Positions 25,414-39,798 of a stretch of DNA of 64,000 bases are shown in pieces. The stretch's first letter is position 1. Each line of letters starts with the position of its first letter. The notes below the pieces were generated by a model. That model had not been told where the DNA came from. It saw only the letters and a program-made list of their open reading frames with translations, and made no database searches. The stretch covers positions 36,342,085-36,406,084 of the forward strand of contig OX439130.1 in the NCBI GenBank assembly GCA_949318235.1. The letters are read 5' to 3'. A program made the translations under genes and the position numbers. The stretch is from Ecdyonurus torrentis. Taxonomy: Eukaryota; Arthropoda; Insecta; Ephemeroptera; Heptageniidae.

Positions 25414-26416
25414 ACTTTCATCATGACCGATCATGACCTATATAATATTATTATATACTGCTAGAAGTATTGAGGTGCTTCCAGTACTTTCTTCAAAATT
25501 GTGACTTGATATATTAATTTCTACTTTACTACGTTGTTATCAAATTGAACATATTATAAGTTATTTTTAATTCTGAACTGATAGATTGTTATTTGTTTGC
25601 ATTTTATATTTTGACTGGTCTTATATATAATATAATATAATTAAATAATAAATAAGCACTTTCTTTTGTTATATAATTCCTAAATTATGTTTATTGTTCA
25701 CCCAATACAATTTAAAATAACAATAAATAGTAATTGTAGCTTAGCGCAGAATTGTATTCAAACTTTATTATTATTATTTTTTTACTATAATTATAATAGA
25801 GCCAAAAATAATTTTCTATATATTATTAATTGTGATAGATTACAATTAAGATATGAGAAAAATGCTATAATTATAATTTTGCATGTTTTTAGCGCTATAT
25901 AAATTTACATATTAATATTAATTTATTAATTACTATAATATTTTCACTTTCCCGTTTACGTATAAATAAAATAAAATTTATAAATACTTTTACAGTTTTT
26001 CTGCTTTTGCTTTTCTGCTTTTTAGTTATAATGGTTATAATAAATTATATAATGTAAAAAAAATAAATAAACAGACAGAAGAACATAATGTTAGGTTCGC
26101 AGTTAAAAAGACTACTGATATTATAAACTCCCCCCCCCGCCCATTTTTTTCTTCTTTAATTTTTAAGTTAAATCTTTGAAGTACCCGCTTTAATTATTTT
26201 CAGCCTGTTAATGATGAGTTTAAAGTTTAACTATATATACGAAAAGAAAAGAATGAAACAAATAAAAAGTTTCGACAAGCAAGAAATTTATTCGTTAAAT
26301 TCTTCAGGTGCAAAATAATAAATTTAAAATTTAAATACAATGTATTTTTAATGATTTTTAACATTTTATTGAAAATTTATGAAAAATCAAATGTGAATAT
26401 TTTTTTTTCTTTTTAA
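25414..26416. other. AT-rich intergenic region
   Basis: About 1 kb with no supportable gene or structured repeat. It has a short C-run near 26131 and ends at the 3' UTR of the minus-strand gene at 26417-27452. Confidence 0.6.
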
Positions 26417-27452
26417 TTATTGGATGTTGACGAATCTTAAAGCTCGAGCTATTGCTGGGTGCAAACCTAGTTCTCTCACCTCTTCTAGAAGTGTCAGGTT
26501 GGGTAACTCTGGCGGACCGGAGAGTAAGGAGCGAGGAGGCAAAGTAGCTTTACATCGTGATTGTTCATTCAGACACTTTCCGCGTGTCATCAGCTCTCGC
26601 ACCACGTAATTACGAGATTGCATCAGAGCGCACAATTCTCGTGGGTATTGCGGGGAAGTCGAGGTGACTTGAGAGATGAGATTCTGAGAGCGACTGCATA
26701 TTTCACGGGTGATCCGACTTAGGCCCTCGTACAACGCTATCAGTTCTCCTGATTCACTATTAACTGCAAGACCCTGATAAAGTCGAGCCTAGAAAAAAAA
26801 TAGTTTATTTGTTTTGTTTTTTTGATCTTTTTGGCCATCTAATTTCAGCTACGTTATGCAAATGAAAATAATGAACAATAGTAATTTAATTTGTTGATTA
26901 AAGCCTGTAAATAAAACTAAAATGAATAATAAAGATAGAACATTTACAAAATATGTACATTTTATATATAATTAGTAATTACAAATATATAGGCCTCAAA
27001 GGTCTCAAAAAGTCTTCAATATATATTCTATACTACAAAGAATAAAGAAAGTAAAACTTGTACAAAATTTAAAACATTTTCATGCATTTTTAAAATTTAT
27101 TAAAAGGTGCAGCATTCACATATTCTTAAATTTGTTGTAACTTTACGCAGCAAAACATTTTTTCCCATTTAAAACAATGCTATTTTACACTTTGCTGCGC
27201 AATTAAGTTATAACAAATTTAAGAATATGTGAATGCACCTTATATTATTTTTTGTTATGATACCTCCTCTCTGCATAGTAAATCATGAGCCTTGCTGATA
27301 CATTCTTTTATTTTTTCCTCGCAGGACTCACATATTTCCAACTGTTTTTCTATGTTACAGAATGAAGGAAATATGTCTGTTTCTACAGTTTTACAAATTT
27401 TTCTACTCTGGGTAGCACTTGCGGTGGCACAGTTAGCAGACTTCTCCATCAT
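26417..27452 (-). CDS. Small unrecognised protein, head-to-head with MED14
   Basis: Coding exons 27264-27452 and 26417-26788 join in phase 0 across a GT..AG intron, giving about 186 residues from the ATG at 27452 (an in-frame ATG at 27473 would add seven). The N-terminal half is helical and Cys/Glu/Lys-rich (NIEKQLEICESCEEKIKECI, then SKAHDLLCREE), suggesting a short coiled coil. The second exon continues with ALYEGLSRITREICSRSQNL and ends LGLHPAIARALRFVNIQ. I do not recognise a family. Good splice sites, coding-like composition and its position beside MED14, with start codons 386 bp apart, support a real gene, possibly sharing a bidirectional promoter. The intron holds a palindromic MITE. 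Confidence 0.72.
27105..27240. mobile_element. Palindromic MITE (family M5), copy 1
   Basis: Arms begin AGGTGC and contain ATTCACATATTCTTAAATTT; the right end mirrors this (GAATATGTGAATGCACCT). It lies in the intron of the gene at 26417-27452. A second copy is at 46761-46876. Confidence 0.7.
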
Positions 27453-27838
27453 AACGTGTGAAAAGCAAAACACACTCGCTCGCAGTTGTATTTTATATAA
27501 AATAAATTAACTTTCAAGTTTCACGCTTTAAATTTCTATTATTCTTAACACTATTATGCTATACATTAATGCACTATAATTAAAAATTTCAAATACTGAC
27601 AGTCAAAATTTAACAGAGATATTTGATATTTGAATTTTTTTTTTTTTTTTTTTGTCGGTATCGTTAAAAAAGTTTTGAAACTTTTATTCCCGCGCCATTT
27701 AGTTGAACAGGAGTGAAACAAATGAGTATCAGCTAGCGATACGTTTTAAGATGGCGTCGCGGCTAACATTTTGCCTGCGTTGACAGAATGAAAATTCTTG
27801 TAAATTTGTAAAAATTTCTTTGAATTAAGTTAGAAAAC
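27453..27838. promoter_or_regulatory. Probable bidirectional promoter (small gene / MED14)
   Basis: 386 bp separate the two divergent start codons. The region has a poly(T) run near 27640 and a more GC-rich stretch at 27690-27780 but no clear TATA box. A shared promoter is inferred from spacing. Confidence 0.5.
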
Positions 27839-30800
27839 ATGGCTCCAGTACCTTTAGAGGGTCACCAGACCCCCGTAGCAGGCACCGTATCTCAAGAAGC
27901 CCGAGGCGGAGGATCTGTTTCGCTTGCACTTCTTATTGACTTTATGGTGCAGCGGACCTATCATGAACTCACTGTTTTGGCTGAACTGTAAGTTGTTTAA
28001 AATATTTATCTATCACATTCATAACCAAAAATACACATAAGTGTATCATTGTTTTGAATTTGAAACCGTGAAGATATTTAATTATTAAATTTTCAGCCAG
28101 TAAAACTACATTAAAACCGATGCAAATCTTACATACACAATGCATTTAATGTAATGCACACCAATATGTACACATACATATGCATACAAATCGTTTAATA
28201 GTGAACGCCTACCTAATTTTTATACATGTGTTATTACATATAACATACTGTGTCAAGATGTGGGGGACTGAAATGACACTAATACGTGTGTTTGCATTGT
28301 CTTCTATTTTTAGGCTGCCTCGGAAGACTGATATGGAACGGAAGGTTGAGATCTATAATTTTTCAGCCCGTACTCGTCAGCTTTTTGTACGGTTATTAGC
28401 TCTTGTTAAATGGGCTTCAAGTGCATCTAAAGTGGATAAGTCAGCGGTAAGTAACAAATAAATAAAATTTAAAACTTTTTTCAAATTTATTGTTTTTTTC
28501 CAGCACATTATGGGATTCCTAGACAAACAGTCTATGTTACTGGTGGAAACGGCAGATATGCTAACTCGGATTGCTCGAGAGACATTGATTCATGCAAGAC
28601 TCCCTAGCTTCCACATTCCAGCAGCTGTTGAAGTGTTAACTACTGGCACATACTCAAGATTACCTACAGTAATTAGGGAAAGAATTGTACCTCCAGATCC
28701 TATTACACCATCTGAAAGACGTCAAACTTTGCTTAGATTGAATCAAGTTATCCAACACCGACTTGTCACTTCAGATATTAGACCTCAGATGAGAAATCTT
28801 AAGGTAAAGTAATGCATTGTCAACTATAACTTTATTAAATAATTATGTACAGCTCTGGACAAAAGTTTGAAAACGATTTGTATAGGCAACCTGCAATCAC
28901 ACTATGCTATCTTTATGAGACAACGCAGCGACCGCTGCAGCCCGTACTTAAACTTTTGTCCAAAGATGTACCTACTATATGTAGGTATTAATTTTTTAAG
29001 TATATTTTTAAGGCTTTGTGTTTTATTATGGTACACTACATACTGTACTGTACCTGATTTACTTGATGTGGGGGGAAAAAAAAGTCTTGCCATAATTTAA
29101 AACCTTTTTTATTGTTATTATTATTAATTATTCTATTTCCGTATTTTTATAGATTGAAGCTGGTCGTGTGACTTTCATAGTTGAAAGGGAATTTGAAGTT
29201 TGTTTAACTGTGATGGGAGAAGGAGAAAATATTCCTTGGCGCCTTCTATCTGTCAAGATTTTAGTTGGTGATAAGGAAACAGGAGGTAAGATGCATTTCT
29301 AATAACTTTTGTTATGATACAGTACCTCATTTGTTGATAAAAAAAAATAACAATAGAATACTAATTTTTGACAATGCGGTGAATAATACCCCCCCCCCCC
29401 CTCCCTGCCCTAAAGTACATTACTAATTCTTATTTGTTATTATTTAAAATACAAACATTCAAATAAAAATAATAAATTTTACAGATGGAAAACCTCTTGT
29501 TCACTCCCTACAAGTGAAATATGTGCATGATGTTCTACAATCTCGTCTGGTGGATCACACACAACCATTGTATGAAGTTTATGACACTCTGCACTTCTTC
29601 TGCTTGGCGTTACAACTTGAGGTGCTGTACTGTCAGACTCTACGACTGTGTCGAGACAGACTGGATGACCACATCAGAGTGGAGGAATACAAACCTGGCA
29701 GATGTCTTTGCATTTCATACTGGAGGTATGTTGATGCCTTAGTTTTTATATTGTTTTTTTTTTATTATGACAAATTTGAAAGAAAAGGATAGGAGAAAAC
29801 CAACAAAAGCGCTGCCATAGTGAAGAGAGTCCCATAGTTAAGTGAAAATCTTGCTAGCACAGATAAAAATAAAATAAAAAAATAAAAACATATTGGATAC
29901 ATTTCCACACTAAAATACAATTCAGAAAAGAGTGTGTTATACCTTCATCAGTACTTACAAACTCAGAGAGAAACCATTCATACTTTCTTCACCAAACTAT
30001 GGGACTCTCTTCACTATGGTAAGGTCCTTGCTGGTTTCATCTTTCCTTCTCTTTCAAATTTATCAAAACCAACTCTGATGATTTATTATCATGGACAAAA
30101 CATTTTTTTATGTATATATATTTGTTTTAGTTTGTCATTTTTTATCTGATTGCATTTTCTTTAAAAAAATAAATAAATAATAATAGTAATAAAAGTACTG
30201 GCATGTATGAAATGTAAATTTCTTGGGCCACTCTTTTTCTTTGGCCATTAAATGATTGACACATGTTACAGGGAGCTAACAAAAGAAACCAGCAGTCAGT
30301 CTTCAATGACAGACCAGCCTCCAGGCCTGTATCGTCTCACAGTGCATACTGATCTTCATGACTCTGCTAGACCCCTGGCAATCACCCACCTACCCTCTCT
30401 GGCATCGAGAGATGCTGAGGTTGCAGATAGAGCCATGAGAACAGACCTCTTGTCTATTGAGAGACTTCTTGTGCATACCATCTACTTGAGAACTAAGGCT
30501 CGATTAGCAGAACTTAAACAAGAGCTGCAGACACTCCTTAAGGATGTGGAATGTAAGTTACCGTACATGCAATTTTTACTAAATATTGGGAAGTTCAATA
30601 TTTAATCCCTCTGTTGTTGTATTACACATGTACTGCAGTCCTTGTGTCACATTTAAAAGTTAGTAATTATTAACTGAACATGAAAGAAACAAATCACTCA
30701 TGTTGCTAGGTACTGTACTGTAATTGAATCTTGATGATCAATTGTCTTGTATTTTAATAAAGGTAACTCCAGCTGCATATTGGTACATTTTTACAATTTT

Positions 30801-33800
30801 TATTTATTGTTTTTAAGGTCCTAAAAGTTTATTCTTCTCTGTGTTAGTATCTTATATTGATGCATACAAAAGACAAAAGAGTTAAAGTTTGCTGTGAACA
30901 ATTTTCAGGCCAACTACAAGGCTCTCCTGCAATCCTGAGTGTTCCTGTTGTGCAGCCATGTCTGAGAGCTGAGCAACTTCTTGTCACTGTTGACACTCAC
31001 ACAGGCACCTTGCTCTGTCATGTTCCGCAATACACTGCTCCTCTTGTACCTGAAATACAACAAGCACTTAATTCAGACCGTACCAGGCTGCCAGCTCTCA
31101 TTTCAGAGCTTAGGTAAGTATTTTTCTTATAATTAGAGAAAAAACTCAACTTTGTGATGATAGAATAACACATACTGGTACAAGATAACCAAACAAGGAA
31201 TGGCGCGGATGATGCACAAATAGTCAAATTACAATAATTCAGCATATAAAAACTTGATTGTTATTAGTTTGAACAATTTATTGCAATTTTCTAACTGAAA
31301 AAAAAAAGATGGATGATAGAACTTATATTGGTAGCTCTTATACTGTATAGTGCTTGAGCAAATATATTTAAGCTACCTTTAAAATAACAAAATTTACATA
31401 TATGCAATTGCATGAAATGAACTAACTAGCCTTCTTTCTTTAGATTTTGGATTACTCAAAGGAGGTGTGAAAAAACTCTTCAACATTTACCTGCTTCTCC
31501 ACATGAACGTTTACCTCTGCTTCACCATCCAGACCATCCCGTTTCAAAGATTAGCAGACACAAGATGTTTGTTAGATTGCATCGTCATCAACGTGTTATC
31601 TTGGTAAGTAACTCAGCAGTATAAGAAAATATAAAAACTTGAAATAATGTTAGTGTGCTATGATAAAAGTGCATGTAATTTTGGTAATGTCATATATTTA
31701 AATTAATGACCTTTTCACTCCATATATACTGGTACTCATTAAATAATTTTAAAAATTATGCATTTGTTTTGTACAAAATTGTGTGGTAGTGCACATACTC
31801 TGTCATAGAAAATGTTACACTTTGCCATCATGAAAGGTAATAGTTTAATTTTCTATGGCAGAGTTTCTTTATTTTTTTATTTTTTATTTTATTTTTTCAA
31901 TTTTATTTGTTTATGTTAACCAGGTGGTAGAATTCCAAGAGCGTCCTGAAAGTCCATGTGAAGTGTCATGTAACTTCTACCTTGCTATGGTGAAGCCCTC
32001 CAGCATTGAAGATAAGCCTGATGATGAATCAGTGGAGACAGACATTCCCAAGACTTACCTCAAAGTCCAGTCTCTTGTAGAGTTGGACTCCTTTGTTGTC
32101 ACTCATGGTCCCTTCACTTCAGTGGATGGTAAGTTACTTGTAGTTCCAAGCCATATTGTGGATAATGCATCATGTTGACAGATGTAGGTGGATCTGCTGT
32201 TGTGGGCACCAAGAGGAAATTAGCTTCTGGACGTAACGATAGCCCAGCTCGCAGAGTCAAGCACCCAGCCTACTTTATACCTGAGTTGGCTCATGTGGTA
32301 GCGATGTGCGATGAAAGGATACCATTTGTGACGCTGGCTCAAGAGGTAAGCTTGACTTTGTATAGGCAGGGAGGAAAAGAGAAAGACAGAACAGTGTTAT
32401 CAAATTAATTAAATTATTCTGTATATCAAATTATGTATCACTGCAAGCAAAAGTAAAGGTCACGTTACTTTATCTCAGCTGACGAGACGTGAGATTGCAC
32501 ACCAAGGGCTGCAGGTAGAAGCAGGTGCCACCGCCATGGTTCTCCGAATGGTACAATTACCTACCCCAGCAACATTGCAACCACCCTCCCTCATCCAGCC
32601 ACTACTCAAGCGTCTGCTCTCACTATCTCTGCGAGTACAAGGAAAAGGAGCCAAGGCTTGGATGGCTGAATTTATATTCTGTGGCTCTCCTCTGCAAAGC
32701 TTGCATCCTAGGGAGCAAGGTAAAAATCAATGCATAATCATCTTTCTTAGATTAATATTAACTATGTACATTTGTCAAACAGAAACAATAATGCCATATT
32801 GTTCATTTTTTCATTTAATATGCATATGTATAAGGAAAAAACCACCGTGGTTGGTATTAATAAGTTTTAAAATATTTTTTGAAAATAATTGGTAGATATT
32901 ATATTATAACACATTAAATTGAAAATTAATAAAACTCAAAGATTCTGTAATTTATATTATATATAGTAAATTGGGACTATACCAATTTACTATATAAATT
33001 AGGGAATCTTTGAGTTTTATTAATTTTAAATTCTATGTGCTCTAATATGTACAAACTATTTTCTAAATATAGGCCTATATATATAATTTTTTTAAAACTC
33101 AATTACTGTAATTTAATTGCTATAAACATGAGCTTGTTAAGTATTATTCACATGACGCATAAATTTGACGTGCGTCAACGCACGTTACAAAGCTGGAACA
33201 ATGTAAACAAATGGAGCAGTTCACATTTAATTTTCAAAAATCATGTGAACGGCTTCATTTGTTTACATTGTTCCAACTTTTTTACGCGTGTTGACGTGCG
33301 TCAAATTTACGCATCATGTGAATAATACTTTACTGTGTTAAAATTGTTAGGTACTGTACAAATCATTTGTAAATTTAACTACTGTAAAATTGCAGTAGAG
33401 GCGAAATATGAAAACTATTGTACTTAATAATTATTGTATTTATGTTATAATATTGTAATTGTATGAAAACTGAGTACAGTATTATCTACTTTCTATTTCC
33501 AGGTCTTCGTAGACCAGTGTATTTCCAGTATGATCTGGGTCCAGAAGATTGTATGAGTCGCACTGTAGAAAGTCTGCTCAAAGACTGGGAGAAAATTGCT
33601 AACCTGCATGCACTTGTGCATGACCTGCCTGATTACTTCCAGCAGGGTAAGTGTGCTAGTAGTGTGTAAGATTGAATAATTTTGATTAGGAAGTCTAATC
33701 CTAATAGAAAAAATCCTAGACGAGAAATAAACAAGCAAACCTAGTAATCTATTAAAAGTATTGGGAAATGCGCTAGTTGCACAGGATAGGCTGTAACAAT

Positions 33801-34248
33801 CCGTAGTTTATTGACTGATAAAGGAACAACTGTTTTGAAGCTGACTATAAGCAATTTCGATCACATCCGCTTCCGTTTTGACTTACTGCTCATGCGTATA
33901 AGGAGAAACGGAAGCGGATGTGACCGAAATCGCTTATAGTCAGCCTCAAACTCGTTGTTCCTTTACTAGTCAATGGTTTCAGCACCTTTCTCTATAGCTA
34001 AGTAATGGCAAAGTAATAGTTAGGTGTGCTTTTCCAGCACTGGGGAAATAATGATAACAATAAAACTATTACAACCTCTGTGGTTTTATCTTTTTATACA
34101 TTATAAAAAGGTAAATAATTCAGAAATTAAGTTAGAAAATTTAATTGTCTACCCTACAATTATTGATGATAAATTTGACTAGTGAATTTCCATGTTACGT
34201 ATTTGAATTATTTAGTTTAATTGAAATAACATGTTTGTGTTTTCTTGA

Positions 34249-34293
<45 letters not shown>

Positions 34294-37200
34294 GTGTAGT
34301 TTAATTGTAAAGTAATGTTTTTGCATTAACAGAGAAGTATGGTCTTGCCGGCAATGTGGTAGTGCGCTCGTACAGCTACAGTCGACTTGTGTTGGGCTAT
34401 GGACCAGATCGTAGTGCCTCTGTCACTGTGCTGTGGAGTTCTGAAGACAAGGCATATCGACTGTTGTTTGGTGCTACCAATGGCGCTGTCAATGCACACT
34501 CAATTGTCCGAGAACAGTTGGAAGCACATCTGAACAGACATCGTAACCTTGCCAAGGTTCTCAGTCTTATTTGTGAGACATACGATCCATTGGTATCTCT
34601 CAGCAAATTGCCACCTCTGCCACAGCTAGGAGTGCATCATTCAGTAAGTGAAATATTTTCTCACCTTTTATTGGAACATGGCCATATGATAAAAATATTT
34701 TGTCACATTGTTTATCAGGACTCCCATCATACTTTCCGATTTCCTATATGTAACACAAACTTTTTCTGTAATGTTACAGAGACCTCAGGTAGTAACTCAG
34801 GGATTTACCCTGATCCCACAATCTCCCAACCTGATCAGAGTGGCATACCAAGGACTGTACTGTTTGGAAGTAAGGATCAGAGACAAAGGATTGGTGACCA
34901 TCAGAGATGGTTCATACAGTCACTTGGATCGTACTCATGTTTTGGAAGAGTTCTCTCCTACACAAGGACTAAAGGTATAGTAATGTTGAATGCAAACGTA
35001 TTGTGTTCAATGTCAGGACTGTCTTTCTTATATTTGTATAAAGCTTGTGCTGTGATTTTAAGCAATGTATTCTGACTGTAAGGGTTTGAAATTCACGATA
35101 CAGCTAATTAGCAAGAAAATAATTATTATAACGAAAGAAAAATAATTGCCAAAATATTAATTAAATAGGTCATAATAGATCAATGTTGTAATGTTTCAGA
35201 CATTCTTGCTGAAGTACGTTGATGAGAGTGTGGTGTTGAGACGGCGCTCTCAAAGTGAAGATGACAATCCTCCTTCCCCTGTGGTGGCTCTAGAGTCGGG
35301 CACAGGCAGCAACCCTGGCAGTGCATCCACCCCTCAGTCTGCTGAACAAGGTGGCCTGCAAGCCTCTCCTTCTGTGCCTTCACCTTTCCTCCCAGCTCCA
35401 GGCCACATTAGACCTCAGAGCCCAGCCACCAGAGGTAAACAAACTTGATAATTTCTTTTATTAGTGTAATTCTGTTAGAACTGGGTCTCAGTTCCAGTTC
35501 TAATTTGTATTATTGCTACCGTGCATATCACTCAAATTTTTACTACTGTACCCAGATTCTGGGTTAGGTGTAACGGTGGGCCAGACATTTGTTATGCCTA
35601 AACCTTGCCCTTGAAGTGCTTTTATTTATTTTTAAATAAAGACATTCACTAATTTGTTTCATAAAAATGAGATTACAGAATACAGTACTAAAAAGAAATA
35701 TTCAACTTGCTGAAACTAATATTCTATAACTTTCCAGATGCTGCAGGTGGTTCTGGTGCTGGCAGCAGTACAGGGTTGAGATTCCACCCTCCTGTTACAC
35801 CTCCCAGCAATCCTCACACACCAGCAAGTCCGCACCCAGGGGGTGGCATGGTAAGTTACTCTTTCATTTCACCATGCAAATATTATAGAAAGGTTGTTGT
35901 CATAACATGTTACTGTGATGACATTGATTGATTGATTTCAGGGCCATTGTGGAGGCTTCTCACCTGCATCATTCAATTTGGCATCTCCCCCTCCACCACC
36001 TTCATCAGGAGCAGCAGGTAGCTCGGGCGCAAATGTCAACCCATCTCCCTCCATGTTACCCCACCCCAGTCCTTCACCTGGTGCTGGCAACTTACTAGGT
36101 TCTGCCTCTCCTTCGAGTAACCCCTTACATGCCCCTTCCCCACTACCCATGCTCTCTCAGACATCCCCCCAACAGCCAACCACACAAGCAGTTAGCCACT
36201 CACCTGCTGGATCCTTCATCAGTCAACCAGGTAAGTTATATCCCCATATTTATACATTTTTTGGCAGCATTTACTGTGAAATCAGGATGAAACTAAATAT
36301 TTTTGTTTTTTCTTACTTTTGGTACAGTGTAAAGATATAAAGAATCAAGTGCTTTGCTTAAAAAAATGAGCATTCTTAGCCAGTTCATGACTAGGTAAAT
36401 AAGTGACAGTTTATAATTTTATCCATAAATGTATTTGAATGTTATAAAATTTGCTAATTATCTGTTAATTAAAATAATAATTAATAATAATAAAAGGGTT
36501 GATAAGAGCAAGAAGAATCTCATTTCCTAATCTATGTGAGTGTTTCATCTACCAATTATTTTTTGTGAGTGAATTATTGCACATTATTTTTCCTCATTAC
36601 TAATTATCTGTTGTGTTTCAAAGGTTTGGCTGATTCAAGTCCGTTCCCATCATCTCACTCTCTGGCATCATCACCTGCACCCTCCAATTGGCCAGGTAGT
36701 CCTAGCATGCCACGTCCTTCTCCTAGTGGAGCAGGAGGACCTCAGACCAGACCAGGACTCAGTCCAATGGGAGCGTTCACTCAGAGCCCTCAACAGTTAG
36801 CTGCTGCAGAGTCTGCTAAGCATTCAGGTAAAAATGCTAGGTTTTTCACTTGGAACATAACCACAAGGCATGATAAAATTAATTTAAAAAATACCTGTAT
36901 TTTTATGTCTGCACTACTAAACATTACACTGGTTGCATTCAAAGGGCAGAAATCACTTCTGAACGTACCTAATGGAAAAAATAGGAAGACATGTGCCCTT
37001 TGGCCGCAACCAGTATGATATTAAGTAATCACATAAGTACTACATACCCAGTATGCAGATGAAGACAATTTCAACTTTAATAGAACTAATGAACGAGATA
37101 GAAACTAATATTTATTTTCATGTTTGTAGGTCCCCACATGTCAAGAGTGTTGCCTCAGAGATCATGGGCTGGAGCTATCCCTACTCTACTAACACATGAA

Positions 37201-37444
37201 GCGCTGGATACTTTGTGTAGCCCTGCTCCTTTGCAAGCCACTCCAGGCATGCCACCTCCAGCTAGCAATCCTGTAGAGCCTTGTCCCTTAGAGAGGTTCC
37301 TTGGTTGTCTTTATCTGAGACGTCAACTGCAGAGGTTTATTCAAAATGAGGAGTGTGTAAGTTCACTATTGATTCATTTGCCTGTCTTAAAGTCCGGTAA
37401 ATGAACAAACCTTATTTAGTAATATTAGGTATATATCGCAGAGT

Positions 37445-37480
<36 letters not shown>

Positions 37481-39736
37481 GTCATGCTGTAAATATTTAT
37501 ATGTACTGTAAATAAGATTCATATTGTTTTTGGCCCTCTAAATGCCAACATCAATAAGTGCTACTAAATTACACTACACCAAGTGCGTAATAAATGTCAA
37601 TGTCAATAAGTGCTTTATATCCTATCTCTCCAATTCATGTCACCTTTTTTTTTTTACTTTTCCTACCTTTGTGTTGTTAAAAGAGGAAATTGAGCTACTT
37701 ATTGACAGGGATGAGAGATGCATTGCACAAAAGAAAGTTACCGGACTAAATTAAAAAAAAAAAAAAAAAATCTTTCTTACGGTGTCCCTAGCAATTAACA
37801 GCTCAATTTCCCAATTGTCAATTTTTTTAAATCTATCTTTGTGTCATTCCATGATTGTTTTATCAATTGACGGCTATCTCAAAGTCGATTTCTTTCCTTA
37901 ATTATATATTTTGATAAGCATTATTATATATGATTTGTCTAGTCATAGTTAAAAGAAAGTGACTACATCAACGTATTATTTCAGTTACAGGCTATGCCAA
38001 GCACAGAACCTGGTGTGGTGCACTTGAAGGCAGAAAGTTTGCAGTGTAGAGTGTACCAGAACACACAGCATTTGCAATCTCTGCACCTTAAGTTAGCACC
38101 TTCTCCTGAGCACAAGGAACAGTGGACACTTGAGGAGTTCCAGGTAACATCTTCTTCAGTTATTCATGCCATTTGCTTGGACAAATGTACTATTACAATA
38201 TAAGCTAGAAGTAAACAATGATTGTATTATTAGTGTTCTGAGAAAAGGTAAAGGAAAATAGACAAAATACTCTGATGAACTTTAAGGTTAAGCATAATAT
38301 TGTTGATCTGCTATAAGCTATAATGGCTGATGTACATTTGACCTTGAAAAAATATTATTTGCTGCAAATGACCTGAAATGGAAAAATCCAAAATTTGGGA
38401 TGGATCTGATGAAACTTCTTTTTTTTTCACGGTCAATTGGACATCGGACAATAAGATTAATTTGGATAGTCAAACACTTTGTTAACAAATTAGTCAAAAT
38501 ACCAGCCAATTCTCTTTATAATTAAATTAGAAGATAAAAACAATTTCCATTTTTATGGTATCAAAAGAATGAACAGGGTAAATAACAAAGCACCTTACCA
38601 CTATGAAGTCAGGAGCTTGATGGAGATCTTGATGACACAGATAGATCTTCACTTAACTGTGGAGTAAATTATTTTTGCTTTCAATGTTACCTTATGTGAG
38701 GCAATATGAATATACTAAAAATAAATAAATAAGTTTATTGATCAAAGGATTACATGCAAAGAAAACATTGAAACATACCATACATGTCTATTTACAAAAA
38801 TATACAAATAGCCCTCTGAAAGAGTGGTGTGACTCTTCTAATTTGGAATTTATATAATATGTATTTTGTGTTTTTCAGATCATTGAGAAGTTCTTTGAAA
38901 CAAAGGTTGCATGTCCACCATACAAACCTCACACTCTGCTTGCATTTGCACGCATGCTCAATGTGCCCTACAATGTACTGAAGGACTTTGTGCAGATCAT
39001 GAGACTTGAGCTGGTGAGTAGCTGCTGTAGACAATGAAATCTCTTGATAGAGTTTTACTGAAGTCCTTCTTATAAATAAATTAATAATCGTCTTTATTAA
39101 AAAAAACAACATAAAAGAAAATTGTATTTAGGAAAAGGAAAGGTACCATTGCGGTAAGGACAAACATGTGACGTTAAAATTTGATAGGGAGAAACCAAAT
39201 GAGAGTTGGCGCCAGGCAGCAGCGTCAACTGAAAATCTCAAATGGCGATAGTGGATTAAAAAATATATATTTGAAAAATATATATATCATGCCATATATT
39301 GTCTCAAGCCGTTATGCACGGCCCTATGCACGCTAGGCGTGCAAGGCTATGAGCACTTTTATGCATGTATAATTAATTTTAGTAGGAGGAATTTTAGTAG
39401 GAGGCGGGGGGTTGCAAGCACAGCAATATATTACATAACAATAAATATAACTCAATAGTTACAAACGTTTCGCCTTCCCAAAGCTCATCAGTGTAACGGG
39501 AAGAGTAACACAGTCACGCTAGAGATGGTGCTCACACCACATCTGCTAGCAGACTGTGCAGTGGTCTGTGAATTTACTGAGCTTTTATACCCAGTGGCCC
39601 CGCAGCCTCACGCGCCGATTGGTTAACATAAAAGAAAATACAATCATTATTAGTACTGTATGTCTTATCATACCTTTAGAATTGTTGAGTGATATTTAGT
39701 ATCAAATCAAGTGCAACAGCTATGTGTTGCGTGCCT

Positions 39737-39798
<62 letters not shown>

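Noticed and set aside
26417..27452. Possible identity as CINP or an augmin/kinetochore subunit
   Set aside because: Only general helical character is shared; no diagnostic motif was found, so no name is given.
37684..37812. Inverted match between ATTGAGCTACTTATTGAC and AATTAACAGCTCAATTT
   Set aside because: Too short and imperfect, with no flanking duplication, to call an element.
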